A stretch of DNA of 64,000 nt. It comes from Arthrobacter sp. GMC3 (GTDB lineage: Bacteria > Actinomycetota > Actinomycetes > Actinomycetales > Micrococcaceae). The notes below the pieces were generated by a model that saw only the letters and a list, made by a program, of their open reading frames with translations, ran no database searches and was not told where the DNA came from. The stretch lies in assembly GCF_002929305.1 (NCBI RefSeq), contig NZ_PJIO01000002.1:310001-374000 (forward strand), given 5' to 3'. The position numbers were made by a program, and so were the translations under genes. Positions 56,160-64,000 of the stretch are shown here, in pieces (the stretch's first letter is position 1; the number at the start of each line of letters is the position of its first letter).

Positions 56160-57908
56160 ATGGCTATTCCACTTCTAGAATCCCCCGCCTCAGACAAGGC
56201 CCGGGGCGTACGCACTCCCGGCAAGCGGCGAGGCAAGGGCGCCAAAGATCCCGCCGTCATAGTGCTGACCACCATCGTCTGCGCTATCTTGCTGCTGATC
56301 ATCGGTTTTCCACTCTTCGGATTGTTGTCCTCAGCCTTTGGCCCCAAGGGTCTTGAAGTCCTTGGCCGAATCGTTTCCGACCCCGTCAACCACCGCATCG
56401 TGGGCAACACGATGTTGCTTGGTCTAGTGGTGGGTGTGAGCGGAACCCTGGTTGGATTCCTGTTCGCCTATGCACAGGTGAAGATCAAATTCCGAGGAAA
56501 ACGGGCACTGCACCTGCTGGCCATGATTCCAATTGTGGCCCCGCCGTTCGCGGTGGCAACCGCAGTGATTACTCTTTTCGGCCGCAATGGCGCCATTACC
56601 AACGGGATCTTTGGCTGGCAGGCCGACATTTACGGTCTGCCCGGGTTGACCCTTGTGCTCTCGTTGTCATTTTTTCCCGTGGCCTATATGAACATCCGGG
56701 GCATGCTGGAAAGCCTGGACCCTTCGCTGGACGAGGCGGCCGCGGGCCTGGGTGCGAGCAAGCTGCGAGTCTTCTTCACAGTCACCATTCCCATGCTGGT
56801 CCCCGGACTGGCCGGATCGTTCCTGTTGCTGTTCGTTGAGTCAATCGCCGACCTGGCCAACCCGTTGGTTTTGGGCGGAGACTACACGGTCTTGGCCAGC
56901 CGGGCCTACCTGGCCGTCACCGGCGAATTCAACATGCAAGCCGGTGCCGCCTACTCCCTAACCCTCATGCTGCCCGCGTTGCTGGTCTTCTTGGTGCAGC
57001 GCTACTGGGTATCCCGCAAGTCGGTGGTATCAATCACCGGAAAGCCAGCCGGGGCAACCGAACAAATCACTGCCCCCAGCATTAGAATTCCCATCCTTAC
57101 TATCGTTGGGCTGTTGGCGGCGCTGATCGTTTCCATCTACGTCACGGTCCTGGCGGGAGGCTTCCTGAAGGTCCCGGGCGTCAACAATGAATTCACCCTG
57201 GCCCACTACCAGTTCGTGATGGCAGGACTGGGCTCCAAGGCCATGATTGACACCACCATTCTGGCGCTGATCGCAGCCCCCATTGCAGGCTTGCTCGGCA
57301 TGCTGATCGGCTGGCTGGTGGTCCGCAAACTCAAGCGGGCCAGCGGGCTGATTGACTTTGTCGGCATGCTGGGGCTCGCAGTTCCCGGCACGGTGCTGGG
57401 TATTGGTTACCTGATCAGCTACAACACCCCCATGAAAATCTTCGGCCTGCAAGTATTTCCGGCGTTGGCCGGCGGCTCGGCGATCCTTGCCGGAGCCGTG
57501 GCGATCGTGATGGTCTACGTTGCAAGGTCCCTGCCGTCGGGGCAACGCGCGGCAGTTTCTGCCCTGCAGCAAATTCATCCGGCCATCGAGGAGGCTTCCA
57601 CCTCCCTGGGCGCCGATTCGGCCACCACCTTCCGCAAGGTCACCCTGCCCCTGATCCAGTCGGCGCTCCTGACAGGTCTGACATTTGCCTTTGCCCGATC
57701 CATGACCACGCTGTCGCCCATCATTTTCCTGACAACCCCGGGGATCAAGATCATGACCTCGCAGATCCTCGCCGAAGTTGATTCGGGCCGGTTTGGCAAC
57801 GCCTTTGCCTACTGCACCGTCCTGATCGGAATCGTGCTCACCGTCATTCTCATTCTGAACGTCATCATCCGAAAGGTGGTCTTCCGTGGACAATCTCACC
57901 GCCGCTGA
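56160..57908 (+). CDS. ABC transporter permease, fused double-domain FbpB type
   Basis: The 582-residue protein has about twelve membrane segments in two related halves, each with an EAA loop: LDEAAAGLGASKLRVFFTVT (about residue 200) and IEEASTSLGADSATTFRKVT (about 480). The N-terminal 35 residues are basic and cytoplasmic. The double permease serves as the full channel of FbpB/AfuB importers. It follows the binding-protein gene by 30 bases and overlaps the ATPase gene by 23. Confidence 0.92.
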   Translation: MAIPLLESPASDKARGVRTPGKRRGKGAKDPAVIVLTTIVCAILLLIIGFPLFGLLSSAFGPKGLEVLGRIVSDPVNHRIVGNTMLLGLVVGVSGTLVGFLFAYAQVKIKFRGKRALHLLAMIPIVAPPFAVATAVITLFGRNGAITNGIFGWQADIYGLPGLTLVLSLSFFPVAYMNIRGMLESLDPSLDEAAAGLGASKLRVFFTVTIPMLVPGLAGSFLLLFVESIADLANPLVLGGDYTVLASRAYLAVTGEFNMQAGAAYSLTLMLPALLVFLVQRYWVSRKSVVSITGKPAGATEQITAPSIRIPILTIVGLLAALIVSIYVTVLAGGFLKVPGVNNEFTLAHYQFVMAGLGSKAMIDTTILALIAAPIAGLLGMLIGWLVVRKLKRASGLIDFVGMLGLAVPGTVLGIGYLISYNTPMKIFGLQVFPALAGGSAILAGAVAIVMVYVARSLPSGQRAAVSALQQIHPAIEEASTSLGADSATTFRKVTLPLIQSALLTGLTFAFARSMTTLSPIIFLTTPGIKIMTSQILAEVDSGRFGNAFAYCTVLIGIVLTVILILNVIIRKVVFRGQSHRR

Positions 57909-59055
57909 CCAAATTCTTGCCCCCGTCGACGCCAGCGACTTCGCACCAAGCCAGGAAAGCGGCCAGGTCACCCTTGCCGCCTTGACCAAGCGGTACGGTA
58001 CCCGGGCAGATGATCCAATCGCCGTCAACGCAGTGGATCTGCACATCAAAGCGGGGGAGTTCGTAACCCTGCTGGGCCCGTCGGGCTGTGGAAAAACCTC
58101 AACGCTTCGCATGATTGCCGGCTTTGAGACCCCGTCCTCCGGGCATGTGAGCGTGGACGGGGTGGACATGGTCTCGGTGGCGCCCAACAAGCGCCCCATG
58201 TCCATGGTGTTCCAGTCCTATGCACTGTTTCCGCACTTGACCGTGCGCCAGAATGTGGCCTACGGTCTGCGTTTGAAGAAGACCTCGGAGAAGAGGCTGC
58301 GTGAGGAAGTCGATACGGCCCTGACCATCATGAACCTCATGCCCTACGCCGAAAGGGCACCGCACCAGCTCTCCGGCGGGCAGCAGCAGCGAGTCGCCCT
58401 GGCTCGAGCCCTGGTAATGCGTCCCAAGGTCTTGTTGTTCGATGAGCCGTTGTCCAACCTGGACGCCAAATTGCGCGTGCAAATGCGCAATGAGATCCGG
58501 CGCCTGCAGAAACGCCTTGGCATCACCAGCGTCTTCGTCACGCACGACCAGGACGAGGCCATGACACTCTCGGACCGCATTGTTGTCATGAACCAGGGGC
58601 GGATTGAACAAATCGATACACCCGATCGTGTTTACCGGCGGCCATCATCCATCTTCGTGGCGGACTTCATTGGCCGGGCGAACTTTCTGGATGCAACGGT
58701 CTTGACCGACCCCGTCAACGGCCGGGCACGGGTGTTCGCCCTGGGGCGCGAACGCGACGTTGAGGTGCATCAAGACGTCAACTTGGAATCGGAGGTCCTC
58801 TTGATGGTGCGGCCCGAATCGGTGCTGCTCACCCCCAACCCCGCTGCCGACACCGTCCACGGTGAAGTGGGCCGGGTGCTGAGTGCAATCTTCCACGGTG
58901 AGTCTGTCGAGTATGAGGTGGAAACCGACACAGGCAGCATTGTTGCCCTGGTCTCCGACCCCTCGGTCAGTGACATCTTTGAGCCGATGGATACCGTCAG
59001 CGTAGGTATCAAGCCGGATAGGGGATGGCTGCTTCCGGTCCCAGTGCTCGCCTGA
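57886..59055 (+). CDS. ABC transporter ATPase, FbpC/PotA type
   Basis: The 389-residue ATPase has GPSGCGKTSTLRM (Walker A), FQSYALFPHLTV (Q-loop), LSGGQQQRVALARALV (signature), LLFDEPLSNLDAKLR (Walker B) and FVTHDQDEAM (switch). A C-terminal TOBE domain follows from about residue 270. The N-terminus has about 25 extra residues. GTG start within the permease gene. It powers the importer and completes the three-gene operon under the two-component system. Confidence 0.93.
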   Translation: MDNLTAADQILAPVDASDFAPSQESGQVTLAALTKRYGTRADDPIAVNAVDLHIKAGEFVTLLGPSGCGKTSTLRMIAGFETPSSGHVSVDGVDMVSVAPNKRPMSMVFQSYALFPHLTVRQNVAYGLRLKKTSEKRLREEVDTALTIMNLMPYAERAPHQLSGGQQQRVALARALVMRPKVLLFDEPLSNLDAKLRVQMRNEIRRLQKRLGITSVFVTHDQDEAMTLSDRIVVMNQGRIEQIDTPDRVYRRPSSIFVADFIGRANFLDATVLTDPVNGRARVFALGRERDVEVHQDVNLESEVLLMVRPESVLLTPNPAADTVHGEVGRVLSAIFHGESVEYEVETDTGSIVALVSDPSVSDIFEPMDTVSVGIKPDRGWLLPVPVLA

Positions 59056-59066
59056 GCTGAACTCTT

Positions 59067-59119
59067 AGCCAAGCTGCCGCCGTCGTACTTTTTTTCAGTA
59101 CGACGGCGGCAGCTTGGCT
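59067..59119. terminator. 22-bp perfect palindrome between convergent genes
   Basis: AGCCAAGCTGCCGCCGTCGT and two further bases pair perfectly with the right arm (59098-59119). The loop holds seven T. It ends the ATPase gene and the convergent S4 gene. The GTACGACGGCGG arm and the CTTGGCTT end match the element at 53246-53267. Confidence 0.82.
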
Positions 59120-59131
59120 TAACATGGCGCG

Positions 59132-59515
59132 TCAGTCTTCGCCGCGGAGCCTGTCCATATCCCGGCGGTCCTTCTTGGTGGGGCGGCCGGTGCCGCGGTC
59201 GCGCTGTGGCAGGCCAAGCGCCGGCAGCACCGGCCGGGGAGGGGTGTGATCGGTGAAGCAATGCGAGGCAGCCTCGGCGCCCACTCGCTTGTTGATGAGG
59301 CGGCGCACCTCAAGGATGCGCTCGTAGCCGGGTTGGCGGACACGGATGGTGTCACCGGGAACCACGGTATGTGAGGCCTTGGCGTTGACGTCATTGAGCT
59401 TCACGTGCCCGGCACGGCAGGCCGCCGTCGCCATGGAACGGGTTTTGTAGGCGCGGATGCCCCACAGCCAGGCGTCGATGCGGACCGAGGCGGGGGCAGC
59501 TTTTGGAATGCTCAT
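59132..59515 (-). CDS. S4-domain RNA-binding protein (Hsp15-like)
   Basis: The 127-residue protein has an S4 domain: RIDAWLWGIRAYKTRSMATA, then CRAGHVKLNDVNAKASHTVV and PGDTIRV. The C-terminal 40 residues are basic and Pro-rich. The Hsp15 family binds free 50S subunits with stalled nascent chain-tRNA after heat stress in E. coli. The C-terminus here is only partly like Hsp15, so a general RNA-binding role is safer. Monocistronic between two palindromes. Confidence 0.85.
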   Translation of the reverse strand: MSIPKAAPASVRIDAWLWGIRAYKTRSMATAACRAGHVKLNDVNAKASHTVVPGDTIRVRQPGYERILEVRRLINKRVGAEAASHCFTDHTPPRPVLPALGLPQRDRGTGRPTKKDRRDMDRLRGED

Positions 59516-59546
59516 GATGGAATCAACTCTAGCGCCGGGTCAGGCT

Positions 59547-59603
59547 CGAACGGGGAGTAGTTGTTGATGTTGCCGTCCATCATCAACAACTACTCCCCGT
59601 TCG
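59547..59603. repeat. Long perfect palindrome (23-bp stem, 11-nt loop)
   Basis: CGAACGGGGAGTAGTTGTTG plus ATG (59547-59569) pairs with 59581-59603 without a mismatch. It lies between two leftward genes, with no T-tract on either side. It may end the isomerase operon or be a palindromic mobile repeat. It is unrelated to the CCGCCGTCGT group. Confidence 0.8.
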
Positions 59604-59618
59604 GCGAGGGTGCGGGGG

Positions 59619-60620
59619 CTAGCCTTGGTTGCTGAACGCCGCGTCGAAGGACAGTGCCGACGGCGCAAAGTCGAACTTCTTCAGCGCAGCCAGTGCCTCG
59701 GGGGCGCCTTGCAGCCGGTCCATCCCGGCGTCCTCCCACTCGATGGAGATGGGGCCGTCATAGCCAATAGCCGTCAGGGCGCGGAAGGACGATTCCCAAG
59801 GCACGTCCCCGCGTCCGGCGGAGACGAAGTCCCAGCCGCGGCGCGGATCCCCCCACGGCAGGTGCGAGCCCATGACGGTGTTGCGGCCGGTGGGGCGCAG
59901 CTTCGTGTCCTTGCAGTCAACGTGGTAAATCCGGTCCTTGAAGTCCCAGATGAAGGAGACCGGGTCAATGCCCTGCCACATGAAGTGGGAGGGGTCCCAG
60001 TTCAGCCCGAACGCTTCACGGTGCCCGATGGCCTCCAAGGTACGCACGGTGGTCCAGTAGTCGTAGGCGATTTCGGAGGGGTGAACCTCGTGGGCGAAGC
60101 GCACCCCGCATTCGTCAAAGACGTCCAGAATGGGGTTCCAGCGGTCGGCGAAGTCCTGGTAGCCGGCGTCGATCACGGATTCCGGCACCGGCGGGAACAT
60201 GGCAACGTACTGCCAGATGGAGGATCCGGTGAAGCCCACCACGGTCTTCACACCCAGGGCCTGGGCCAGGCGGGCCGTCAGCTTCAGTTCCTCCGCGGCG
60301 CGCTGGCGCACACCTTCGGGGTCGCCGTCGCCCCACACCTTGGTTCCCACGATTGCCTGGTGGCGGAAGTCGATGGGGTCATCGCACACGGCCTGGCCCT
60401 TGAGGTGGTTGGAGATGGCCCACACCTTCAGGCCGTAACGCTCAAGTACTGCCAGTTTGCCGGATACATAGCCGGGCTCGTCCCAGCGCCAGGGGTCCAA
60501 ATGGTCTCCGGAGCAGGCGATCTCCAGGCCGTCGTAGCCCCAATCTGCGGCCAGGCGGGCCACGTCCTCAAAGGGGAGATCGGCCCACTGGCCGGTGAAC
60601 AAGGTGTACGGACGGCTCAT
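59619..60620 (-). CDS. Sugar phosphate isomerase/epimerase-like TIM-barrel enzyme
   Basis: The 333-residue xylose-isomerase-like barrel has [20 protein letters not shown] at the start, [16 protein letters not shown] and [17 protein letters not shown] with metal-binding Glu, Asp and His, and [10 protein letters not shown]. The final metal Glu is in [11 protein letters not shown]. Such enzymes act as isomerases, epimerases or dehydratases on sugars and cyclitols, often after a Gfo/Idh dehydrogenase makes a keto sugar. It overlaps the preceding dehydrogenase by four bases and is the last gene of the operon. Confidence 0.88.
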   Translation of the reverse strand: MSRPYTLFTGQWADLPFEDVARLAADWGYDGLEIACSGDHLDPWRWDEPGYVSGKLAVLERYGLKVWAISNHLKGQAVCDDPIDFRHQAIVGTKVWGDGDPEGVRQRAAEELKLTARLAQALGVKTVVGFTGSSIWQYVAMFPPVPESVIDAGYQDFADRWNPILDVFDECGVRFAHEVHPSEIAYDYWTTVRTLEAIGHREAFGLNWDPSHFMWQGIDPVSFIWDFKDRIYHVDCKDTKLRPTGRNTVMGSHLPWGDPRRGWDFVSAGRGDVPWESSFRALTAIGYDGPISIEWEDAGMDRLQGAPEALAALKKFDFAPSALSFDAAFSNQG

Positions 60621-61828
60621 GAAAAACTCCTGGAAGACTCGGGTTTTGCGGCGTGTTCCACATTTTCGGCAGCTTCGAGAACCGGGACGGTGGCCCCTCC
60701 CGCGGCGGAGGATGTTTCGATGGCCGACAGCACCCGCTGCACACTGAGTCCTTCCTCAAACGACGGCGATGGGTCCGTGCCATTGGCAATGTCGAGGAGG
60801 AAGTCACGGATCTGGTGGGTAAAGCTGTGTTCCCAACCAAGCACATGACCCTGCGGCCACCACGCGGAAATATAGGGATGTTCGGGTTCGGTGACCAGGA
60901 TGCGTCGGAAACCCTGGACATTGACAGGCTCGGTGCCATTGAGGAAATACAGCTCATTGGGGTTTTCCAGGTTGAACGTCAGAGACCCCTCTGTGCCATA
61001 CACCTCAACCCGCAAAGCATTCTTTTGTCCCAGGGCAACGCGGGAAACGTCGACGCTTGCCACGGCGCCACCGGCCAGCGACAACGTGGCCCAGGCGGCG
61101 TCGTCGACCGTTACCGGTTCCGGGCCATCGGGACCAGGACGCTCACTCACGAAGGTATGCAGCCTCCCGGAAACATCTGAAACGGTGTCATTGAGCAGGT
61201 ACTGAACCTGGTCAATGGCATGCGAGGCAATGTCACCCAAAGCGCCGGAGCCAGCCGTTTCCTTGCGCAACCGCCACGTCATAGGAGCCTGGTCGTCGGC
61301 CAACCAGTCCTGCAGGTACGACGCGCGGACCTGACGGACGGTGCCCAGTCGGCCGTCGGCAATGAGCTCCCGTGCCAAGGCCAGCGCCGGAATGCGGCGG
61401 TAGGTGAAGCCCACCATGGAACGGACGCCGTTGGCGCGTGCCACCTGGGCAGCGGCCACCATGGCATGGGCCTGCTCCAAAGTGTTCGCCAGCGGCTTCT
61501 CCACCAAAACGTGCTTGCCCGCGGCCAAGGCCGCAACTGCTATCTCCGCGTGCAACCAGCCGGGCGCGCAAATGTCGATGATGTCGATGTCGTCCCGGGC
61601 AATGACCTCCCGCCAATCAGTGGCCGATTCGGCCCAGCCGTATTTATGCGCCGCAGCAGCAACGGCAGCGGCGTCCCTGCCCACCAACACTTTTTGTTCA
61701 AATTCGGGAACGTCAAAATGGTTGGCGACAGAGCTCCAGGCGTTGGAATGGGCCTGGCCCATGAAGGCATAGCCGATCGCGGCCACGCCCAAGGGGCGTG
61801 GAGCTGACGGGGTTTGGGGGGAGGTCAT
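60617..61828 (-). CDS. Gfo/Idh/MocA dehydrogenase
   Basis: The 403-residue protein has the Rossmann start [40 protein letters not shown], the EKP motif ([19 protein letters not shown]) and the second-domain [24 protein letters not shown] stretch ([14 protein letters not shown]) with the catalytic His. It should oxidise a sugar or cyclitol hydroxyl with NAD(P). It is next to, and coupled with, the barrel isomerase, suggesting consecutive steps. Confidence 0.9.
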   Translation of the reverse strand: MTSPQTPSAPRPLGVAAIGYAFMGQAHSNAWSSVANHFDVPEFEQKVLVGRDAAAVAAAAHKYGWAESATDWREVIARDDIDIIDICAPGWLHAEIAVAALAAGKHVLVEKPLANTLEQAHAMVAAAQVARANGVRSMVGFTYRRIPALALARELIADGRLGTVRQVRASYLQDWLADDQAPMTWRLRKETAGSGALGDIASHAIDQVQYLLNDTVSDVSGRLHTFVSERPGPDGPEPVTVDDAAWATLSLAGGAVASVDVSRVALGQKNALRVEVYGTEGSLTFNLENPNELYFLNGTEPVNVQGFRRILVTEPEHPYISAWWPQGHVLGWEHSFTHQIRDFLLDIANGTDPSPSFEEGLSVQRVLSAIETSSAAGGATVPVLEAAENVEHAAKPESSRSFS

Positions 61829-61840
61829 ATGCGTCGATTC

Positions 61841-62947
61841 CTAGAGGGTTGCTTCGGTGGGATTCCAGTCCACGGGCAAGGCCGGGGACGCGGGAGCGGA
61901 GCTTTCAACGGTGACAAATTCGCCGGTGTCCACGGATTCTGCGATCGAGACCATGGCATCGAGCACGTGGTACGCCAGCTCACCGGGCACGCGGTGCGGG
62001 ATGCCAGCGCGGATGGCACGCGCCATGTCCAGCACACCCATGCCACGCCCGTTGGCCGGACCGCGCGCATCAACGGTGCTCCAGTCATCCTCGCCACGCT
62101 TGCACAGCTTGATCTCGCCGTCGAAGTTGTTCGGGTCCGGCAGTGAGATGGTCCCCTCAGTTCCGGTGATTTCAATGAATCCGGTGCGGACCTTGGGGGA
62201 TTCGAAGCTGAAGATGCTGTGTGAGGATGCACCGGATTCAAACTGCGCCAGTGCGCTGACATGCGTGGGAACCTCGACGTCGAACACCTCGCCTGCCTTG
62301 GGCCCGGAGCCGATGGTGCGGGTGGGGAACGCGGTAGAGCCCACGGCGGCCACCTTGGCGATGGGGCCAAACGTCTGGACCAGCGCCGTCAGGTAGTAGG
62401 GGGCCATGTCGAACAAGGGGCCGGCACCGTCCTGGAACAAGAAGGCGGGGTTCGGGTGCCAGGATTCCGGTCCGGGGGACTGGAACATGGTCAAGGCGCT
62501 CAAGGGTGTGCCGATTTCACCGGCGTCGATCAGCCTGCGGGCCGTTTGCAGGCCGGCGCCCAGGAAAGTGTCGGGAGCGCAGGCGAGCCGCATGCCCGCC
62601 GCTTGGGCCTCCTTGAGAAGTCCCAGACCGCTTTCACGGTCCAGCGAGAACGGCTTTTCCGTCCACACATTCTTGCCCGCCTTGACGGCCGCCGTGGCAA
62701 CTTCCACATGCGCTGCCGGGATGGTCAGATTGACCACGATCTCTACGTCCGGGTGGTTCAAGGCCACGTCCACGCCACCAGAGATTTCAATTCCGTATTC
62801 GGCCGCGCGGGCCGCTGCTGCCTCCTCAAACAAGTCGGCCACCACCAGCACCTTGATGTCCGGGAAGGTGGTCAGGTTGTCCAGGTACTGCTTGCTGATA
62901 TTGCCTGCGCCGATGACGGCGACACCGACAGGTCCAGTCTTGGTCAT
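61841..62947 (-). CDS. Gfo/Idh/MocA dehydrogenase, second copy
   Basis: The 368-residue protein starts GVAVIGAGNISKQYLDNLTT, with VVNLTIPAAHVEVATAAVKA, the EKP motif (NVWTEKPFSLDRESGLGLL) and GAGPLFDMAPYYLTALVQTF for the substrate side. It differs clearly from the gene after it, so this is an old pair rather than a recent duplicate. Together with the two barrel enzymes it may form a dehydrogenase-isomerase set for one or two sugars. Confidence 0.9.
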   Translation of the reverse strand: MTKTGPVGVAVIGAGNISKQYLDNLTTFPDIKVLVVADLFEEAAAARAAEYGIEISGGVDVALNHPDVEIVVNLTIPAAHVEVATAAVKAGKNVWTEKPFSLDRESGLGLLKEAQAAGMRLACAPDTFLGAGLQTARRLIDAGEIGTPLSALTMFQSPGPESWHPNPAFLFQDGAGPLFDMAPYYLTALVQTFGPIAKVAAVGSTAFPTRTIGSGPKAGEVFDVEVPTHVSALAQFESGASSHSIFSFESPKVRTGFIEITGTEGTISLPDPNNFDGEIKLCKRGEDDWSTVDARGPANGRGMGVLDMARAIRAGIPHRVPGELAYHVLDAMVSIAESVDTGEFVTVESSAPASPALPVDWNPTEATL

Positions 62948-62951
62948 GAAA

Positions 62952-63686
62952 TCAGGCCTTTCCGGCGTTCAGGAATTCCAGGCTTTGTGCGATGCCATCG
63001 AAAATGTCGCCCGCGTAGTCATCGAATTCCACCACACCGACTTCCAGGGACTTTGCGGCGCCAATGACGTCCCAAATCGGGACCTCACCCTGCCCTGCCG
63101 GCAGCTGGGCCGAGGTGTCATTGTTCAGGGGGCCGTCCTTGATGTGGATGTATTTCACGCGCTCGCCCAAGTTGGTCAGGATGTCCACGGCGTTAGCCCC
63201 GCCCACGGAGACCCAGTAGGTGTCCACTTCAAGGACCAGTTCCGGATCCAGCAGTGTCTCAAAGTACTCCAACGCCGTGGTGCCGTTGATCTTGGACTCC
63301 AGCTCCCAGGCATGGTTGTGGTAGCCCACGCGGACACCGTATTCGGCGCCCTTCTTAGCTGCCGCATTCAACCCGGCGGCGGTCTTCTGGATGTCTTCAG
63401 CCTTCTGCCAGTTCTCTGCCGAGATGTAGGGATCAATGACTGTGGTGATGCCCAGCTTGTTCGCTGCGGCAAAGATCTCGTCCTGGTCGGCGTTCAGCAG
63501 GGGGGCGTGACCCGACGGCGCTGTGATGCCATGCTCTTTGAACGCTTCGGCGAGGGCATCTGCGGTGGCCACAAAGTTATAGGGCTCCACTTTCGTGAAA
63601 CCGAGTTCTGCCACGCGGGCGATGGTGCCGGCCAGGTCTTCCTCGAGGGGCTTGCGAACAGAGTACAACTGCAGGGAATACGTCAC
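62952..63686 (-). CDS. Sugar phosphate isomerase/epimerase-like TIM-barrel enzyme, first gene of operon
   Basis: The GTG at 63686 follows AGGAG by six bases; the upstream extension overlaps the promoter. The 244-residue barrel has GTIARVAELGFTKVEPYNFV, VRVGYHNHAWELESKINGTT with metal residues, LVLEVDTYWVSVGGANAVDI and VKYIHIKDGPLN, ending with VGVVEFDDY. It is the first gene of the leftward operon, so it lies directly behind the operator at 63732-63767. Its precise reaction is unknown. Confidence 0.88.
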   Translation of the reverse strand: MTYSLQLYSVRKPLEEDLAGTIARVAELGFTKVEPYNFVATADALAEAFKEHGITAPSGHAPLLNADQDEIFAAANKLGITTVIDPYISAENWQKAEDIQKTAAGLNAAAKKGAEYGVRVGYHNHAWELESKINGTTALEYFETLLDPELVLEVDTYWVSVGGANAVDILTNLGERVKYIHIKDGPLNNDTSAQLPAGQGEVPIWDVIGAAKSLEVGVVEFDDYAGDIFDGIAQSLEFLNAGKA

Positions 63687-63731
63687 TGGGGTCTCCTGGG
63701 AAGGTACGAATTGGTGTTCCACTCCAAGTTA

Positions 63732-63767
63732 GGCGAACTTTTGACGATGGTCAAGCAAAAGTTTGCC
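63732..63767. promoter_or_regulatory. 12-bp inverted repeat, probable ROK operator
   Basis: GGCGAACTTTTG (63732-63743) and CAAAAGTTTGCC (63756-63767) match as an inverted repeat at 11 of 12 positions with a 12-base spacer. It lies between the operon start and the divergent ROK regulator. AACTTTT/AAAAGTT arms resemble known ROK-family sites. Confidence 0.75.
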
Positions 63768-63824
63768 CAAAAACACAAACTAACGGATTGTGACAGATAG
63801 AAGCCTGTGTGTTATTTATTGTGA

Positions 63825-64000
63825 ATGCAAAAGACTCCGGGTTTGCCCCTACCTCGAAGCGCTTCCTCAACCGCCACTGATGGTGCGGAGGCCTTTGGCC
63901 AGCCTTTTGCACGTTCACGAGCAGGAGACGTATTCCAACTCTTGCGTGATGGCCGGGCACGGACCCGGGCGGAACTGGCGGAGGTTACCGGCCTGGCCCG
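63825..64000 (+). CDS. ROK-family transcriptional regulator, N-terminal part
   Basis: The ATG at 63825 opens a frame that runs off the right edge after 58 residues. The first 30 residues are Pro/Ser/Thr rich. Then RAGDVFQLLRDGRARTRAEL and AEVTGLAR follow, the first half of the winged HTH seen in ROK/NagC/XylR repressors. The sugar-binding kinase-like part lies outside the window. It is divergent from the dehydrogenase-isomerase operon and is its likely repressor. Confidence 0.78.
   Translation, partial: MQKTPGLPLPRSASSTATDGAEAFGQPFARSRAGDVFQLLRDGRARTRAELAEVTGLA

Noticed and set aside
57030..58205. A 391-residue minus-strand frame opposite the permease and ATPase genes
   Set aside because: The plus strand encodes EAA loops and the Walker motifs. 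The opposite frame has repeated His/Gln/Gly-rich low-complexity sequence and no start signal.
59610..60848. A 412-residue plus-strand frame across the barrel isomerase gene
   Set aside because: The isomerase on the minus strand has metal-binding motifs and is coupled to its neighbour. The opposite frame spans two genes without a motif.
62406..63800. A 464-residue plus-strand frame across two sugar genes
   Set aside because: It crosses two well-supported minus-strand genes and the operator, with no recognisable domain.
1..64000. CRISPR arrays, rRNA genes or insertion sequences
   Set aside because: No regularly spaced repeats, no rRNA-like conserved blocks and no transposase frames with terminal repeats were seen. 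The palindromes noted are isolated intergenic elements.

Overview
The window reads as a high-GC actinobacterial chromosome, most like Arthrobacter and its relatives in the Micrococcaceae. The signs are frequent GTG starts, an RNase J/UPF0158/ABC-F housekeeping block, LytR C-terminal and TPM-domain envelope proteins, and Arthrobacter-style sugar regulons. The genus is an inference from protein character, not from a database search.

Bases 1-11751 are the right-hand part of a prophage. A tightly packed leftward operon carries DNA metabolism genes: a helicase cut by the window edge, RNA ligase, SSB, a YqaJ-type exonuclease, an SbcC/RecF-like ATPase and a phage DnaN-like sliding clamp. Among them are many tiny genes joined by 1-4 base overlaps. 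An immunity region (about 10.0-11.5 kb) follows, with an excisionase-like gene, a Cro-like and a divergent CI-like repressor, three palindromic operator-like sites and further XRE genes. The right end is a 3' fragment of a tRNA-Ser gene at 11719-11751, interpreted as the attachment site. No integrase lies between the immunity region and this end.

Bases 11.8-34 kb are mixed chromosomal genes: a glutathione peroxidase-family protein, HAD phosphatase, LytR_C protein, TetR, a hipBA pair whose HipA lacks the catalytic Asp, kynureninase, MFS exporter, TPM protein, RNase J, UPF0158, a cytoplasmic GH29 fucosidase, trimethylamine monooxygenase, ABC-F ATPase, EamA exporter, an F420/NADP oxidoreductase with a divergent MarR, and an ACC deaminase under a divergent GntR repressor with a 28-bp palindromic operator.

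Bases 34.2-37.8 kb encode a heterodimeric ABC exporter with complementary defects in the two halves. Bases 37.8-51.9 kb form a carbohydrate utilisation locus: Gfo/Idh oxidoreductase, GH2 enzyme, SDR, RraA-like aldolase, mannonate dehydratase-like enzyme, a BNR_4 propeller protein, a DeoR-HTH/LacI-domain hybrid regulator, an LplB/YtcP-type importer lacking its own ATPase, and a PmoA/DUF6807 protein. Related AATGTTCA/AATGTATCA sites lie before three of its transcription units. The enzymes seem to be cytoplasmic and suggest uptake and breakdown of uronate-containing oligosaccharides, but the substrate is not shown by the sequence.

Bases 53.3-59.1 kb hold a two-component system followed by an AfuABC/FbpABC-type importer with an operator-like repeat between them. 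Bases 59.6-63.7 kb are a leftward operon of two TIM-barrel isomerases and two Gfo/Idh dehydrogenases, divergent from a partial ROK regulator, with a 12-bp inverted repeat between them. Several convergent or 3' intergenic gaps carry palindromes sharing a CCGCCGTCGT core, a possible REP-like family.
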